The translations under genes were made by a program, and so were the position numbers. Positions 6,217 to 7,296 of a stretch of 7,296 bases of DNA are shown here, piece after piece; positions within the stretch are counted from its first letter, which is position 1, and the number at the start of each line of letters is the position of its first letter. Below the pieces are notes generated by a model. The model was not told the origin of the DNA. It searched no databases and was given only the letters and a program-made list of their open reading frames with translations. Origin of the DNA: an uncultured Geobacteraceae bacterium (lineage in GTDB: Bacteria > Desulfobacterota > Desulfuromonadia > Geobacterales > Pseudopelobacteraceae); the NCBI GenBank assembly GCA_903879825.1, contig CAIRND010000525.1, positions 1-7,296 of the forward strand, written 5' to 3'.

Positions 6217-7296
6217 TTAACGGGCTGCCACCGCTTCAGCTGCCGCTCGTCCGAGTGCTTCGCACTGCTCAAGGACCTCAGGTTTTGGGGTGAATTGTGT
6301 CCGTACGGTCTCAGCAACCAGCTTGAAGCCAAGGCTTTTCAGGCGGTCCTCCGCCATTTTGCACGCCTCACCACTCCAACCATAGCTGCCGAATACACCC
6401 GCCAGATTTGTTTTCAGTTTTACGGTGCTCAGGTACGCCAGTACTTCCCACATCGGCTTGGCAATGTCGCGGTTGAACGTCGGAATACCGAAAAGCAGGG
6501 TATCGGCCTCCTCCATCAGGTTGCGCAGTTCGGCGGCATTGAGGCTGTTTATATGATAGCTGATGACCTGGATTCCGTCCTGCGACGCGCCTTGGGCTAC
6601 CGCATGCGCCATTTTTTCGGTGCTGCCGTGTGGTGACAAAAACAGGATCACAATCTTTTTGTTTTGCGAGGTCGGTTTACTCCAATCCTCAAACTGGCAG
6701 ATAACTTTCCACGGGTCGCGACGTATTATCGGCCCATGGCTTGGGCAGATCATGTCAATCACATCATGACGAATTTTCTCAACCGCAGCCAGAACCTTGT
6801 CCTTGAACGGGCGGAAAATGCAGTCAAAATAAAAGTGGCGCGCAGAGGTGAAATCATCTACTTCGTCATTGAAAATCCGGCCGGTCTGCCAGTAGTGGGC
6901 AGCAAACGCATCACAGGAAAAGAGGATATTGTCTTCCTCCAGTCGGGTGAACATCGTGTCAGGCCAATGAAGGAAAGGAGCGGTGATAAAGCGCAGTGTC
7001 CGTCCACCCAGATCAAGAGTGTCGCCATCTTTGACCGTTTGGCAGGTAATCGGTTTCGGCATGATATTGCTCAGGAAGTTTTTAGCAGCCGACGTGCAGT
7101 AAACTTTGGCTTGCGGAGCCTGCTCCAGCAGATACGACAGGGAACCGGAGTGGTCGTGCTCGGTATGGTTGATAATGATGTAATCGATAGTTTTTGGGTC
7201 TACCAGTGATCGAACCTTGTCCATGTATTCATCGACAAATTTTTCTTCGACAGTATCAATCAGTACTGTTTTGTCAGCCCATTTGAGAAGGTAGGC
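6217..7296 (-). CDS. fprA: A-type flavoprotein (flavodiiron O2/NO reductase), 5' end missing
   Basis: The C-terminal 359 residues of a flavodiiron protein. The frame is open to the right edge (it reads AYLLKWADKTVLIDTVEEKF at the edge), so the Met at 7224 is internal and about 40 residues are missing. The metallo-beta-lactamase-like domain has a complete set of diiron ligands: His44, Glu46, Asp48 and His49 (HTEHDH), His110 (FLHWPDTMF), Asp129 (FSCDAFAAHYW) and His187 (CPSHGPI). A flavodoxin domain follows from about residue 214, with the FMN phosphate loop SPHGST (221-226), GIPTFNRD and FGSYGWSGEA. No rubredoxin or flavin-reductase domain follows, so this is the minimal class A form. Known members reduce O2 to water or NO to N2O in the cytoplasm of anaerobes with electrons from rubredoxin. 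It is convergent with the radical SAM/CxxC unit. Its promoter lies outside the window. The family call is firm; O2 versus NO preference cannot be read from sequence. Confidence 0.93.
   Translation of the reverse strand, partial: AYLLKWADKTVLIDTVEEKFVDEYMDKVRSLVDPKTIDYIIINHTEHDHSGSLSYLLEQAPQAKVYCTSAAKNFLSNIMPKPITCQTVKDGDTLDLGGRTLRFITAPFLHWPDTMFTRLEEDNILFSCDAFAAHYWQTGRIFNDEVDDFTSARHFYFDCIFRPFKDKVLAAVEKIRHDVIDMICPSHGPIIRRDPWKVICQFEDWSKPTSQNKKIVILFLSPHGSTEKMAHAVAQGASQDGIQVISYHINSLNAAELRNLMEEADTLLFGIPTFNRDIAKPMWEVLAYLSTVKLKTNLAGVFGSYGWSGEACKMAEDRLKSLGFKLVAETVRTQFTPKPEVLEQCEALGRAAAEAVAAR

Noticed and set aside
6172..7209. Long plus-strand open frames of 154 and 181 codons (6172-6636 and 6664-7209)
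   Set aside because: They are antisense to the flavodiiron gene, whose minus-strand protein has intact family motifs throughout. The first also begins inside the terminator hairpin.

Overview
The window looks like chromosomal DNA from an anaerobic Desulfuromonadota bacterium of the Geobacter/Trichlorobacter type. I infer this from an SfrAB-like NAD(P)H:acceptor oxidoreductase pair, an oxygen/NO-scavenging flavodiiron protein, moderate GC by eye, and dense coding with good Shine-Dalgarno sites and rho-independent terminators. The taxonomic call is from memory of gene families, not from a search.

Layout, left to right. (1) Positions 1-4191 hold two co-directional genes. The first is the 3' part of a GltD-like FAD/NAD(P)H/Fe-S flavoprotein (beta subunit, SfrB-like). 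The second is a complete 866-residue NuoG/FdhA-like iron-sulfur protein (alpha subunit, SfrA-like). They are 32 nt apart, and the second has a clear ribosome binding site. The unit closes with a strong rho-independent terminator (about 4222-4252). (2) Positions 4288-6143 hold a radical SAM protein of an uncharacterised family and a tiny, overlapping two-CxxC (zinc-ribbon-like) protein. A second hairpin terminator (6154-6190) follows and appears to work in both directions. (3) Positions 6217-7296, on the minus strand and convergent, hold the 3' part of an A-type flavoprotein (flavodiiron oxygen/NO reductase), which runs off the right edge.

How they fit together: the first pair very probably forms a soluble complex. 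Electrons from NAD(P)H would enter at the FAD of the GltD-like subunit and spread through about five Fe-S clusters of the NuoG-like subunit. The alpha subunit keeps the molybdopterin-oxidoreductase fold but lacks the residues needed for formate dehydrogenase catalysis, so it is probably an electron-transfer scaffold. The flavodiiron protein detoxifies O2 or NO in anaerobes. The radical SAM/CxxC pair has no assigned role.

The most interesting points are the degenerate active site of the alpha subunit, and a run of seven G at the radical SAM/CxxC junction. That run sits in exactly the register of a -1 slippery heptamer, and slippage there would fuse the two proteins. No mobile elements, CRISPR arrays, tRNAs or rRNAs were seen. 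No gene-free stretch exceeds 100 nt.
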